Positions 33,501-44,848 of a stretch of DNA of 64,000 nt are shown here, piece by piece (position 1 is the stretch's first letter; each line of letters begins with the position of its first letter). The notes below the pieces were generated by a model, which saw only the letters and a program-made list of their open reading frames with translations, ran no database searches and was not told where the DNA came from. The position numbers and the translations under genes were made by a program. Location: positions 1,633,959 through 1,697,958 of the forward strand of contig JAPZLL010000005.1 of assembly GCA_036250225.1 (NCBI GenBank), in the 5' to 3' direction. This stretch comes from Cercophora sp. LCS_1 (taxonomy: Eukaryota > Ascomycota > Sordariomycetes > Sordariales > Lasiosphaeriaceae).

Positions 33501-34641
33501 ATGATACTAACCATGTCGTCACAGCTGCACACTCTGACCCCGTGGCACCCGCAGAGAGCAAATGGCATCTCGTCAACGACTTTTCCGTCAGGCCGGTGTC
33601 GTTCAAGGAGGCGACAACATTCAACGCGTCATGGAAGTTGCCCTCGGTGCTGGTCTATCAAGTTAAGGCCGCCAACAACCGATCGAACCTGGAGTGGAAG
33701 ACCAACATGGACACTTCGATTCTTTATCAGCCACTGACGTGAGTTTGGATTTTCGTGGTTACCTGCGTATGCTAACCAAATGCAGCTCAAAGGGAAACAT
33801 TGGCGGCTGCGAGGTGCTGGACATGGCGAGTGAGAAGCCAGGCCCGCAAACCACGGTTGCTCTTGACACCGAGTTTGTGTCGCTCAAACAGGCCGAGATC
33901 CAGGTCAACGCGGGTGGAGACCAGGAAGTCATTCGGCCTATGATGCATGCGCTGGCAAGGGTCTCAGTCATCCGAGGCGATGGCTCGCATGAAGGACAGC
34001 CATTCATTGACGACTACATTGCGATTCGAGAGCCAGTGATGGACTACCTCACGACGTTCTCCGGCATCCGGCCCGAAGATCTGGACTCTCAAACAACGCA
34101 GCATCACCTCGTTTCTCTGAAGGTGGCGTACAAGAAGCTTTGGGTCCTCCTCAACCTCGGCGTCACATTCCTTGGACATGGCTTGAAGCAAGACTGGCGA
34201 GTGATCAACATCAAGGTGCCCAGGGCGCAGATCATCGACACGAGCGAGTTGTTTTCTATCAGGGGCTCGATGCGAAAACTGGCGCTCTCGTTTTTGGCAT
34301 GGGCTGTGCTGAACATTAATGTTCAGATGGGCAACCACGATTCGATTGAGGACGCAAAGGCGGCTCTCAGGCTGTATAGAAAGTACCAAGAGTACCAGGA
34401 TGCGGGGATTTTCGAGCAGATGCAGTCGGAAATCAGCAAGAAGGGACAGTTGCACAAGTGGAAGGCACCCGGCCGGGACAAGGAAACCCCGCAGAGGACG
34501 GACACTCCAGACCCCACTGTCGGCGAGACGGGCCCAGTGGCAGGACCGTCGACGCCGGTTAGGAACTCGGGTGTCGGCGTGGCAGAGCCGGGAAGCGCTG
34601 GGTTTGGCATGATACGGGGCTTTACCCCAGGTAGACCGTAG
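30553..34641 (+). CDS. PAN2: PAN2-PAN3 deadenylase catalytic subunit Pan2
   Basis: Ten exons give 1167 residues: 30553-30573, 30743-30832, 30883-31061, 31124-31250, 31309-31901, 31950-32378, 32427-32677, 32727-33470, 33525-33738 and 33786-34641. In order: WD40-like beta-propeller (to about 340); linker with YRNLEIKYSKFGVDDFDFG; inactive ubiquitin-hydrolase-like domain (FYNQTEYAGLENHISNSYAN onward) with CxxC pairs; DEDDh exonuclease with LDTEF, GHGLKQDWR and HDSIEDA. Pan2 trims poly(A) tails in the cytoplasm and is recruited through Pan3 and poly(A)-binding protein. Every junction keeps phase. The 7-codon first exon is the least certain; it was chosen because its junction yields IAARG...FDTVLELVW, matching the family N terminus. 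Introns 5 and 8 (48 and 54 nt) are multiples of three with no stop. Confidence 0.93.
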
Positions 34642-35275
34642 TATATAGCTGGAGGGTTAGCTGCTTGTATTGGTGCCTGGCCGTGGCAATTGGCACCGGA
34701 AGAAGACAGCAGGCATAGACAGCATCGTGATGAGCGACGAATGGGGGAAAACTGTTGGAGTAAGTCTCCAGGATTAAAGAGGAAGTTGTCTAGCGTTGAA
34801 GAGCAAGCGATTGAGAGCATGTCGATGAGCGGCGGTAGATAGACGATTCTGGTGTAGAGGAACTTGGAGAAGAACACTTGTAGTGGGCGCTTTGGTGATG
34901 GTGGGAAACACCCCTGTCGCGAACTGATGCTCATCCGCATCCCGCTGTGCTGATAGGCGTGTCGTGCAGCGAAAGCGATGTCGAGATTTGCTGGAACGGC
35001 CCTTGATTCGCTGGTGTGGGTAGCCCCTTTTAATTGGGAAGGTAGCGCAACGGTGCCTGTGGGAGGTGGACGGCTGAGACCGAGTCGTGGTCGCGGCTGC
35101 CCGTCCAAGAGCCAACAGGCGTTTTATTGAATTATCGAGACGTCTCGTGCTTTATTTTTGCCAGCACACCCTCACAGTCGACTTTGGCATGTGAGAGACA
35201 TTTCATCCGTCTTGTTTATCTTTGTTCGGATTGAGTGTTCCTGCTTGCTTTCCGCTGGTTCGAGCAAGAGCAAGG
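34642..35275. other. Intergenic region between PAN2 and the P450 gene
   Basis: 634 bp with no recognisable gene. It presumably holds the PAN2 3' UTR and P450 promoter. Confidence 0.5.
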
Positions 35276-36975
35276 ATGGCGTCGAGATTGGTTGAGGTGC
35301 TGCATCTGGATCGTGATTGGGGATCCGATTGGGGGTCCGTCGCGACGGCTTCTCTCGCTATCTTGACCACCATCTACCTCATTTTCTATCGCCTTCAGAC
35401 GAGCAAGAAGCATCCCGATGAGCCGCCTGTCATTGCTTCGGCAATCCCCTATGTCGGCCACCTCCTGGGCATGGCCCTTTTCGGGGGACGATATGTCAAG
35501 GGGATAGGGTAACATTTCATATTTCATTCTCTCTTACCTGACCTGTCTTGCAGTCTTTGCTAACAACTCACAGAATCCGCAATCGTCAGACACCCATCTT
35601 CACCCTCCCGGTTCCCTTCTCCCGCATCTACGTTGTCACGGACCCGTCTCTCGCTGCGGCCGTCCAGCGCGCCTCTAAGACGCTGTCCTTCACGCCCCTG
35701 GTCCCGGACATCACCAAACGCGTGCTCGGCTTCGACGCCCACCACCACGCCATTATCGCCCAGAACATTGATCCCGAGCCCTCGGATCCCCGCGGCCTCC
35801 TGTCCGACATCCACGACCTAGTCTGGACCTACCTCGGCCCGGGTGACTCCCTCACCAAACTCTCCCTCACCGCCTCCCGCGAATTCGCCTCCCGCATCAA
35901 CACGTACGCCCTCCAGCACACCTACACCCCCCCTGAGGAAGTCTCACTCCTCATCTGGCTCCGCCACTTCGTCGCCCTCACAACAGCAACCTTCCTCTAC
36001 GGCCCCAACAATCCCATCGCCAAAGACCCCTCCCTCGAGCAATCCTTCTGGGACTTTGACCACGGCCTCGGCTCTCTCCTCATCGGCATCCTCCCCTCCC
36101 TCACCGCCCGCAAGCCGTACCAAGGTCGCGAACGCCTCGCAGCAGCCTTCACAACCTATCTAACCAACAACCACCACAACGACCCCGGCGCAAACGACAT
36201 CATCCGCCGCCGCATCGAAATCGCCACCGCGCATGGGTTCACTTTGTCGGCAGCCGCCCGCTCCGAAGTCTCCTTCCTCTTCGCCGGCATCGTCAACACA
36301 GCCACCACCACCTTTTGGGTGCTCCTCCATCTCTACGCCCGCCCGGACCTGCTCAACTACATCCGCGCCGAGCTCCTCGCCGGCGCCGTCACCGAGCTCG
36401 ACATGGGCGGCGACAAACCAACTCGCTTGCTCGACCAGGAAGCCCTCAAAACAAACTGTCCAACCCTCACGTCCGTCTTTCGCGAGGCGCTCCGCACCGG
36501 CTCGGATTTCTATTCCACGCGCCTTGTCAAGTCCGACACCACTTTAGCAGGTAAATGGTGGGTTGGTAAGGGTTCCGTGGTCCAAATCGCGGGTGGTGTG
36601 ATCCACGCCGACCCCAATATCTGGGGTGAGAGCGCAGAGGGGTTCGATCCGCAGCGGTTTATCAAGCTGGAGAAGAAGGGTGACACTGACGGAAACAGCG
36701 GGGAAAAGGAAAAGGGGGTTCATCCGGCTGCGTTTCGGGCGTTTGGGGGCGGGAAAACGCTGTGTCCTGGACGCCATTTCGCGACGCACGAGATTTTGGC
36801 TTTTGTGGCGATGGTTGTGCTGACGCTAGATATTGAGGCTGCGGATGGAGGGCCGATAAAGGTTCCGGGGAAAGAGGATGGGGTTATGCCTGTGCATATT
36901 CTTGAGCCGAAGGGAGATGTTAGGGTTAAGGTTAGTGTGAGGAGGGATGGGGGTGAGGTTGTGGTTGTGCGATGA
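35276..36975 (+). CDS. Cytochrome P450, CYP7/CYP8-like
   Basis: Exons 35276-35508 and 35574-36975 give 544 residues. An N-terminal membrane anchor lies around residues 21-40 (VATASLAILTTIYLIFY), then the hinge HPDEPPVIASAIPYVGH. The I helix FAGIVNTATTTFW has Asn in place of the usual acid-alcohol pair, as in CYP7 and CYP8 enzymes. The ExxR motif is EALR, and the heme-binding loop is FGGGKTLCPGRHFA with Cys475. Fungal members include sterol or fatty-acid-hydroperoxide-related enzymes; no cluster genes nearby indicate a substrate. The 65-nt intron ends in CTCACAG after a CTAAC branch-like site. The coding sequence is very C-rich at third positions in its first 900 bases, less so at the end. Confidence 0.87.
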
Positions 36976-37841
36976 GATGATTGCTGTAAGATTTATCGCT
37001 TCTTGTTGTTGTTGTTTGTGATGTAGGGGGTGTTGCTGTTGTGGTTCTTGTCATGATACTTTGATACGAATAGGTTATATGGAGATGTAATGAGTAATTA
37101 TAGGTTCAAATGGGGAATTACAAGAGTTTGCGTTCGGGTTGTGATATCATATGACTCCGATTTAGTGCAAGGATTGATCAAGGTACGTGGTACTTCGACT
37201 GTGGTTAGAACTCGTCTCGCGTTGGGCGCAGGCTGGTTTGAGATCGAGAATGAGAACGAGGTGCTATCATGAATGAAAGAGGCAAATATTGAGAATAAAG
37301 CGATTTGGCATCGAGAATCGAGCAGTGAATAACAAGAGAAGAAACGCGGAATAACAGGAAAAGAAGCAAGTTGAGATGGACAATGAAACCGTCAATGACG
37401 AGAAAAGAAACGACTCGATAAACAGGCGAGGAAACGAGTTGATATTGGTGGGGAGCTGGGTTGCAACGTTGCCATAGCGCTGTCACAAAGCACCCGAAAC
37501 CACAAACCTGTCAAACCACGAGGTCCAAACAGGTCACATCACAAAGCCTAGTCACACAATAGCAAGTATTTGAGAACAAGTCCCATTAAGCTATCTATAA
37601 ACTGAGCCTTGCCGGCCCCCGTTCCGTGCGGGTATCGTGCATACTGGTCGGAAAACTCCGCTTTTCCATCCCTCAATCCCATCCATGCCTCCAAGTCGAC
37701 TCGACAGACAGCACATGAAAAAAAATCCGAAAAGCAAACCATATTCTTTGCTCCCTGGATCAGATAAACCTCCTCATGCATCACACAATACAAAACTCAA
37801 TACGTACTACACAAACAGTTTCACCCAATGCACAACCCCGC
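36976..37841. other. Convergent intergenic region (P450 / NUP145)
   Basis: 866 bp between two convergent stops. GT-rich after the P450 and otherwise AT-rich; no gene is supported. Contains both 3' UTRs. Confidence 0.5.
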
Positions 37842-40800
37842 TCAACGAATATTATTGAGTGCCTGAGCTCTCATGTACCGGGCTCTCATATCCTCGGGCA
37901 GCAGCTGATACAATCTGGCATCGCCACCCTTGACCTTGATCAACTCCTCCGCCATATCTGCAATCGCCGCCTCTTGACGGATATTACCATGCGTGGCGCC
38001 CCTCAGCGCCATCAACCCGTCGAAAAGCAAATCGTCAAACCGGTCAGCCTGCTGTTTGCGCCCGCCCGACGGCGGCAGTCTGGCCATGGGATACAGCAGA
38101 TAAACGGCTGCGCCACGGTCCCAGTCGGACAAGTGTTTCTTGACCTTGTAGAGTAGCTCTGCGTAGGTGAACAGACGTCTAAAGTCACGCTCAATCACTA
38201 GGTCCGGGCCGACGCGGTTGAGGAATGTGTGGTTGGCCTCGGTGTAATTGCCTGCCCAGACAAGGGCGAGAAACTCCTGACGCGAGTCTTGCTTGGAGCG
38301 GAAGTCGAGCGCCTTGGCCTCCCAGATCCAGTTCTCGGGCACGCCAAACTTGCGGAGGGTCGAAAACGGACTGTCGTCCTTCTGGGGCGAGCCCATGAGG
38401 TGGGCATGGCGACCAAGGTGGTCGCGGACGGCCGCCTCACGGGGCGATGGCTCGGACAACTGCAGAAGGACAAATGTGGCGGGGACCCAGTGGGACTGGG
38501 CCGTCAGGGTGGAGGCGAACGAGAGGGATGCCCTGTCGAGCTTCTCAGCCGCCTCGGGGCCGAAGGAAACCTTGCCCGTCTGGTAGATGGTCTTGGTGAG
38601 AAGCCAGCTCAGACGAGTATCCGACCAGTCATATTGGCGGTAGGCAAAGATTTTGAGGAGAGACCACATGGCACTGTCGGGCTCGGGCTCCTTGTCCTGC
38701 TCAATGTCGGCCTGGAAAGCGCGGACCGCTTCGGCGACATCGGCTCCGTTGCCGCCAGTCTTGGAGGTGGCGTAGAAGAGACGAAGTGCAAATGCTTGCA
38801 TCCAGTCGAGGCCAAAGCGCTGCGAAATGGTGAACGAGTTGATCCGATGCTCCGGCGCAACGTTCTTGACCCCGGCGCAGACGCCAGCATTGCCGGCAAC
38901 GAGCTCGTAGATGGCACGGATGGGCTCGGAAAACTCTGCGAGCACATTGGACTCGCGCCAGTCCTTGAGCTGGGTGCGGATGTCCTTGTTGGGCTTGCCG
39001 ATGGTCGAGACGAGAGTGGCGAGACGGAAGTTCTTGGCGGCGAGCAAGTGTGCACAGGCGTCAGCCACACGGTTGCCGGCGAGGCAGACAATGGCCTTCT
39101 CCTCAGGTGTCGTTATCCGCGAGAGCGCTTGCGTGGTAGCATCCGCAACGAGGGCCTTCCAGAAAGCGGGCAGGTTTACACCATCCTCGTCAAAGAGAAG
39201 AGAAGCAACCTCCCAAACCGAATCTCCCTGGGCAAGATTTCGGAGAAGCTCGGGGCTGTCGATGCCGTCGCCCTCGTTTGTGAGGGAGTTGTCGATGTAT
39301 TGCTTCAACTGGGAAATGTCTCTCTGGGAAAGGGCGGGCCCCTCATTGCTCTCCACAGCCTGCATGTTGGTCTCGTTGTCGTGGGCCGTCACAAGCAGCT
39401 CGTTGGGACCCCAGTTGGGACGTGAAACGGGGGGCGCATCCTCTGAATCAACCTTGGGACGCTGTTGGTAGGGCCACTATACAGACACGGAATTTTAGTA
39501 TGGATTCTGAATACAACGGATAGGTACAATTGCTATGCTGGCCAAACCAGGACGAAGGTGTGACAAAACTAAGAGACAAGCGGGACACCGACCTTTACAA
39601 AACCTTTCGCCGGCGATGCCTGCACAGGCTGAGTCGGGCCCTTTGCCTGCTCGAACAATGACTTCATCAGATCAATACTGGTTGCGAAGCCCGCGCCGTC
39701 AGAGGCCTGCGTCTTCTGCGGAGCCGGGCTTCCACGATCCTTCAAATCCCAAGCTGCGCCCGACTCGTTCTGGGCTCGCAGCGTCGCCCGATCCACCGTC
39801 CTCGGTGCCCTGACGCTGGCCTGCAAGATCTGCGTCCAATCGTCCCCACCGGCAACCTCGATCTTCGTGGGGGCCGTCGACTTCTTGACCGCTCGCATTC
39901 TGGCTCTCATAATGCCCGCGGGAACCTGAACATCGTTCTCAGCATACCGCGAAACAGCCAGGTCATCCTGATGCTCGTCGTCTGAGCCGTGAGGGGAGGA
40001 CTGTTGAAAGGCTTCATACTGGTAATCATCTTGGCCACCCTCCATACTCTCATCCTCAGAATAATCATGGGGCTGTGCCGCCGCATCCGATTCATACGTA
40101 AGCGCTGGGGGCTGGGCAGCATCAAGCTCCTCGTCCGAGATAGCGCCCTCATCGAAAGTGCCAGGAAGATGGCGACGGCTTCTCCTGAAGTCAAACGTGT
40201 CGTCGGGATCGGTCCCAGATGAAGTGGCGTCCTTAGCATCTGTTGGCACCTGGGGTAGCTCTCCGACAGTCATGTCCACCTCGGTCTCATCTTCATCGTC
40301 ATCGAGGCCATACGTGGTAAAATGTTCGACGGAAAAGGTCCAGACTCCGGTCTCCCTGTCGTAGTCCTCGAAAGTGGTATCGGGAATGCTGCGGAGTTTT
40401 TGGATGTGCTTTTCCAACTTTGCCAGCCCAGTGTTCACACCTCCCCGAGGATAAGAATGCTCGAGAGTGATACGGGATGGCACGTTCAAGCCCCGACCGA
40501 CAGGAGGCTTCTTCGCCGCGACGGGATACACAGTGGCGGTCCGTGGCTCGAGAATGACGAGCTGGTCGAAGAGGTTGTCGAGATCGATACCACTAAGATC
40601 AACCGGAACCTTGAACTCTACACTTCCGACGTTCTCGCGCCCAACCGTGAAGGAGGAAACGCTCTTCAACTGTTGCCTGTTCAAGGCACGAAGCTGTTCC
40701 TTGGAGGGGAACATCCAGTATTCGCCGGGAACGATGCCTCCCGGTCTCTTAGAACGCACATGGGCGGGCGACTCCTCCTCGTGAACAATGGCGAGCTCCT

Positions 40801-43447
40801 TCCCTTTGACTTGTTCCATTTCGGGGCTACCCGAGGCTGGCTTAGAGCCGTTGATCCCGTTGCTGCTGGCGAGACCATTGAGCTGAGTGCTGGGAGTGAT
40901 GGTTTCCGGGCCGGAGGGAGCAGCGACAGGTTCGCTGTTGGCAGGTTCGGCCGTGCTCGTGTCGAAGCTCACACGCTTGCTAAGCTTGCGGGCGCCGGCT
41001 GCCGACTCCGGGGTCAGGGTTTCCTTGGGCGTTGGCGCTGTGAAGAGATCACTACGCATATCACGGCTAATAACCAGTCGCTTGTGGTTGCCTGAACCCC
41101 CAGCGATACGAGCACTGGTGCTTGCAGAGAACGCGCCAGGGGCGAGAATGCTGTCCTCAACGTTGAAGCTTCGGCGCAAATTGCTCGCCGACACACTCTT
41201 GCTGAGACCATTGCGGCCGATGCTGCCCATCAAAAGGCTCTGCCCAAGACCGCCAGGTGTGCTGACCACGCTCGATGGGCTGGAAGGCGACCCATAGTTG
41301 CTATACGAGAACCCGTATCCACGCTTCTGAGGGGTGGCGAAGCGAGACGCGTTTGCCGGACTGAGTTTGTACATGGGAAGAATCGAGCGGCTCTTTGCCT
41401 TCGACTTGACCGACAAGGGTGTAGCAAGGGGACCCGGGTTCTGGATCTTGTCATCAGACAGACCAGAGAACAAGGTTGTCGAACCATAGGCCGAGATGTC
41501 ATTGATGCTGGTTGAGAACGATGGCTGCTGCGCCTGGTTTTGCGACGCTCCCAAGATCGAGGTGCCAAGCCCGCCTTGAGGCTGCTGGTTCATGCTTCCA
41601 AACAGACTGCCGCCTGCCTGTTGCTGGGCCGGCTGGCCACCAAACAAGCCGCCCCCTGTGCTCTGTTGTCCGCCAAAGAGAGACGGTTTAGCAGCAGTAT
41701 TTTGATTCATGCCGCCAAAGAGGGAACCGGTCTGTGCCGGTTGTTGGGTTTGAGCTGCTCCGCCAAGTCCACCAAACAGGCTTCCGCCAGGTTGCCCAGT
41801 CTGAGCAGTGTTGCCAAAGAGACCAGTGCCTGTCGCTGCTGGCTTGGCTCCGAAAAGGCCGCCTGCTTGCGGTGTAGTGCTGGCTGCGCCGCCAAATCCA
41901 GTCGTGTTATTTGCTGAACCGCCAAAGAGTCCGCCAACCGCTGGTGCAGCTGCTGTTGATGAGCCGAAGAGACTGCCTGCTGGTTTAGCGGCTCCAAATA
42001 ACCCACCGCCAGTGTTTTGTTGCTGTGCACCAAAACCGGTGGTAGTGCCCGCGGCTGGTTGCTGGCCCCCAAACAGACCGCCGCCCGTGGTGTTGGTCTG
42101 AGCCGTGTTGCCGAATAGACCGCCACCGGCAGCTGGGGTAGCGGTACTGGCCCCGAATCCGGTTGTTGCTGCTCCGGTATTCCCAAAGCCTGTAGCACCG
42201 GTTGCGCCAAAGCTGAAGCCACCGGGTTTGGCAGTGTTAGCAGCTGTACTTCCGAACAGTCCACCGCCTGTTGTGGTAGTGTTGTTTGCGCCGAACCCTG
42301 TAGTGCCCGTGTTGGCAGCTGTTCCGAACCCTCCGGTTGTGCCACCGCCGAAGAGACCACCGCCGGTTGCGGCAGGCTGAGCTGTCGCCCCACCGAAGAG
42401 ACCACCAGTGGTGGCGGCAGGCTTGCTTCCGAAAAGACCTCCGCTTCCACCGAAGCCTCCGGTCGCCGTATTTGTAGCCCCGCCGAAGGGTGTAGAGGCG
42501 GCGGGCTGCGTGCTGCCAAAGAGTCCACCAGAAGTGCTACCAAAGCCGCCTGTGTTGGCCTGGGCGGTAGATCCAAATCCGGTTGTAGTTCCTCCAAAGG
42601 TAGTACCCCCAAAAGTACCAGTGCCGCCCGTTGTGGCTTTTGTCCGACCCTGGTTGTAATCTACCAACCTAAGCTCTTCTGCGGACCACTTTTTGTATGC
42701 GTCCATAAACAGGACGTTCTGAAAGGCGTTGCTTTGCGAGGGGTTGTTGGTTTCCTTCTCGTTGGTAGCAGCGAAGGGGACAACAGCCGTGCCGGGAGGG
42801 TCGCCGACGTTCACACCGATCCCAGGATTGGTAGTCGCGCCAAAGGTGCCTGTCGCAGTATTGCCGCTGCCGCCAAAGATGCTGCCGCCGGTGCCGCCGC
42901 CGAACCCAGAAGTTGTGGTAGAGCCAAACCCAGCGGTTGCAGGTTTGCTTCCACCGAAAAGCGAGGTGCTGCCCGTCGCCCCAAACCCGGTACTTGTAGA
43001 CGCGGTATTGGTCCCAAACCCACCACCGAAGCCTCCAGCGGGAGCAGTTGCGGTTGTCGCGCCAAAGAGACCACCACCACTCGTTGTCGTTGTTGCTCCA
43101 AAAGCAGGCTTGGCACCGAAACCAGTACTGGCACCAAACCCGCTTCCGCCAAAGCCACCAGTATTTGTGGTGCTTCCAAAGAGACCGCCACCAGTCGCGG
43201 CTGGAGTTGGCGTGGAGCCGAAGCCAGACCCGGTCGAGCCAAAGCCTAGAAATGCATGTTAGTCGCCATCCTCGAGATACATATCGATGTGAGTCGCAGT
43301 GAGTGGAAGCAACGAGGTCGATGGAAAGAGACGGAAATTGCACGTACCTCCGGTTGTGGTTGTGGGATTGTTCGCGCCGAATCCGCCAAAGCCGCTGGAC
43401 TGATTGGTGTTGGAGCCGAAGCCCCCTCCAAAGCCACCGAACGACAT
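37842..43447 (-). CDS. NUP145: Nuclear pore protein Nup98-Nup96 precursor (Nup145)
   Basis: Exons (minus) 43447-43348, 43245-39593 and 39476-37842 give 1795 residues. The first ~500 residues are FG and GLFG repeats, which form the pore permeability barrier; a GLEBS-like segment may lie near YKKWSAEELRLVDYNQGR. The autoproteolytic domain follows (GEYWMFPSKEQLRALNRQQL to WTFSVEHFTTYGLDDDED). Cleavage is expected between Phe1009 and Thr1010 in HFT, releasing a Nup98-like part and a Nup96/Nup145C part that joins the Nup84 complex scaffold. The last exon (WPYQQRPKVDSED onward) is the Nup96 helical domain. Intron 1 is 102 nt (GTACGT...CTAG). Intron 2 is 116 nt and begins with AAG|GTCGGT. Two large open blocks on one strand join in phase, so this is one gene. 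Confidence 0.94.
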
Positions 43448-44848
43448 AATGGGCGCGTGTTGTCGAGTCTCAACTGGTAGATCGGTTTGTGGTTTCGAGA
43501 GGATTAGATGTTGCAAGGAAAACTTGTTTGCAGCAGTCTGCGCGAGGGAGACGCCTTTCAACGCGTGATGCGTGATGAGAGAAAAAAAACTTGACGTGAC
43601 GCCCCAATGCGAAAACAGGAGGAAAGAGCGATTAGAAGTATTAAAGAAATCCACCAGACGCGATATTCGCCGGGGAAAAAGGTGCGGGGCCGCGCGCAGT
43701 CGAAGGGCACCTTTTGCTTCGTTCGCGGTAAGAGCGCGATGAAGACGGGTGATGTTGCGGCTCACGACCTGGGCTGAGAAAGTTGCTTGCTGGAGCTTGA
43801 CGAGCCACGGGAGTTTGCGTGCCCGGTTCACTTTCTTCCTGGAGCCCAAGCAGAAAGGTGGGCCACAAGCCACACAAGCCAATGGCACGACGCGACGGGG
43901 ACGGGACTGGGTGGCTGGAAAGTGGGGCTCCTGATCCCGCACTGAGGTCAGAGTGGCTGTCACAGCAGGTAGAGAGGCAGAGAAGCAGCGTTACGGTCAG
44001 CAGAATTCGTGGATACTGCGATGGCAGGAATTTACTTTATCTCCAAATTTGCTTGCATCTACTACATCCGCGGGCGTGAAGAGGAAAAGAAGAGAATCTG
44101 GAGCAAACGGGCAACACAACGCGCTTTATACCTGGCGGCCACAAACGGATGACTCTACACTGCCCCAACACGTCGCCCACCAGGCCCGTCACGTGGCACC
44201 CGTCTTGCTGCCTATCGCTCAATTCATCTCTCTGATTGGCCGTTGGGCAATGGTTTTCTACTCTTTGAGTGTGCCTTGCGGTTATGTTTCGCTCGTCGAC
44301 AGCCCGAGGAGGACAGTTCCACAATTCAGGCGCCTGCAGGGCCGAAATTCAATGTTGAAGGACCGGCAGGCAGGGGCGATTCGCTGGATGCTTCTCGTCT
44401 ATGCAAGGCCCATGAGATCGCGAACGCAGAGCCTATGGAATGGCACTGTTTTTCGATCTCCAGAAAATAAGAGAGACAAGCGACCCACCAAGAAGCTGGA
44501 AGCAGCAACGAGAATAACGGGTGCACTTCACTATCACCCTGACGACACCATGTTTATCGCTACGGGTTGTCTCACAGAGTTGCACAAAACACTCGGGCTT
44601 CAACTCAGCACCACGGCTCCAATTTTTGGCCTCTAACAACTTGGTTCCATGCTGCCAAACCCACAATACCCCCCATATATCACTATCGGCGACAACTCAC
44701 CCGAGAATCCCACAATGTCCATTCACCTAACATACCAAACCCCTCGGGTATCACGGGGTTAATCACTCCCCGTCAAAGAATCGCAAAATCCTAGTAAAAT
44801 GCCCTTCTCGTGACAGAAAACAAGGAAACACCCAAAGCCACGCACAAC
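43448..44848. other. Intergenic region upstream of NUP145
   Basis: 1.4 kb between the NUP145 start and the epsin stop, both minus strand. Only short frames; no recognisable gene. It should contain the NUP145 promoter. Confidence 0.5.

Noticed and set aside
38229..39425. 398-codon + strand frame opposite the Nup96 domain
   Set aside because: Antisense shadow of the Nup96 exon; non-ATG start and no domain.
42105..43262. Long Pro/Val-rich + strand frames opposite NUP145
   Set aside because: These are complements of the FG/GLFG repeat codons and carry no independent signal.
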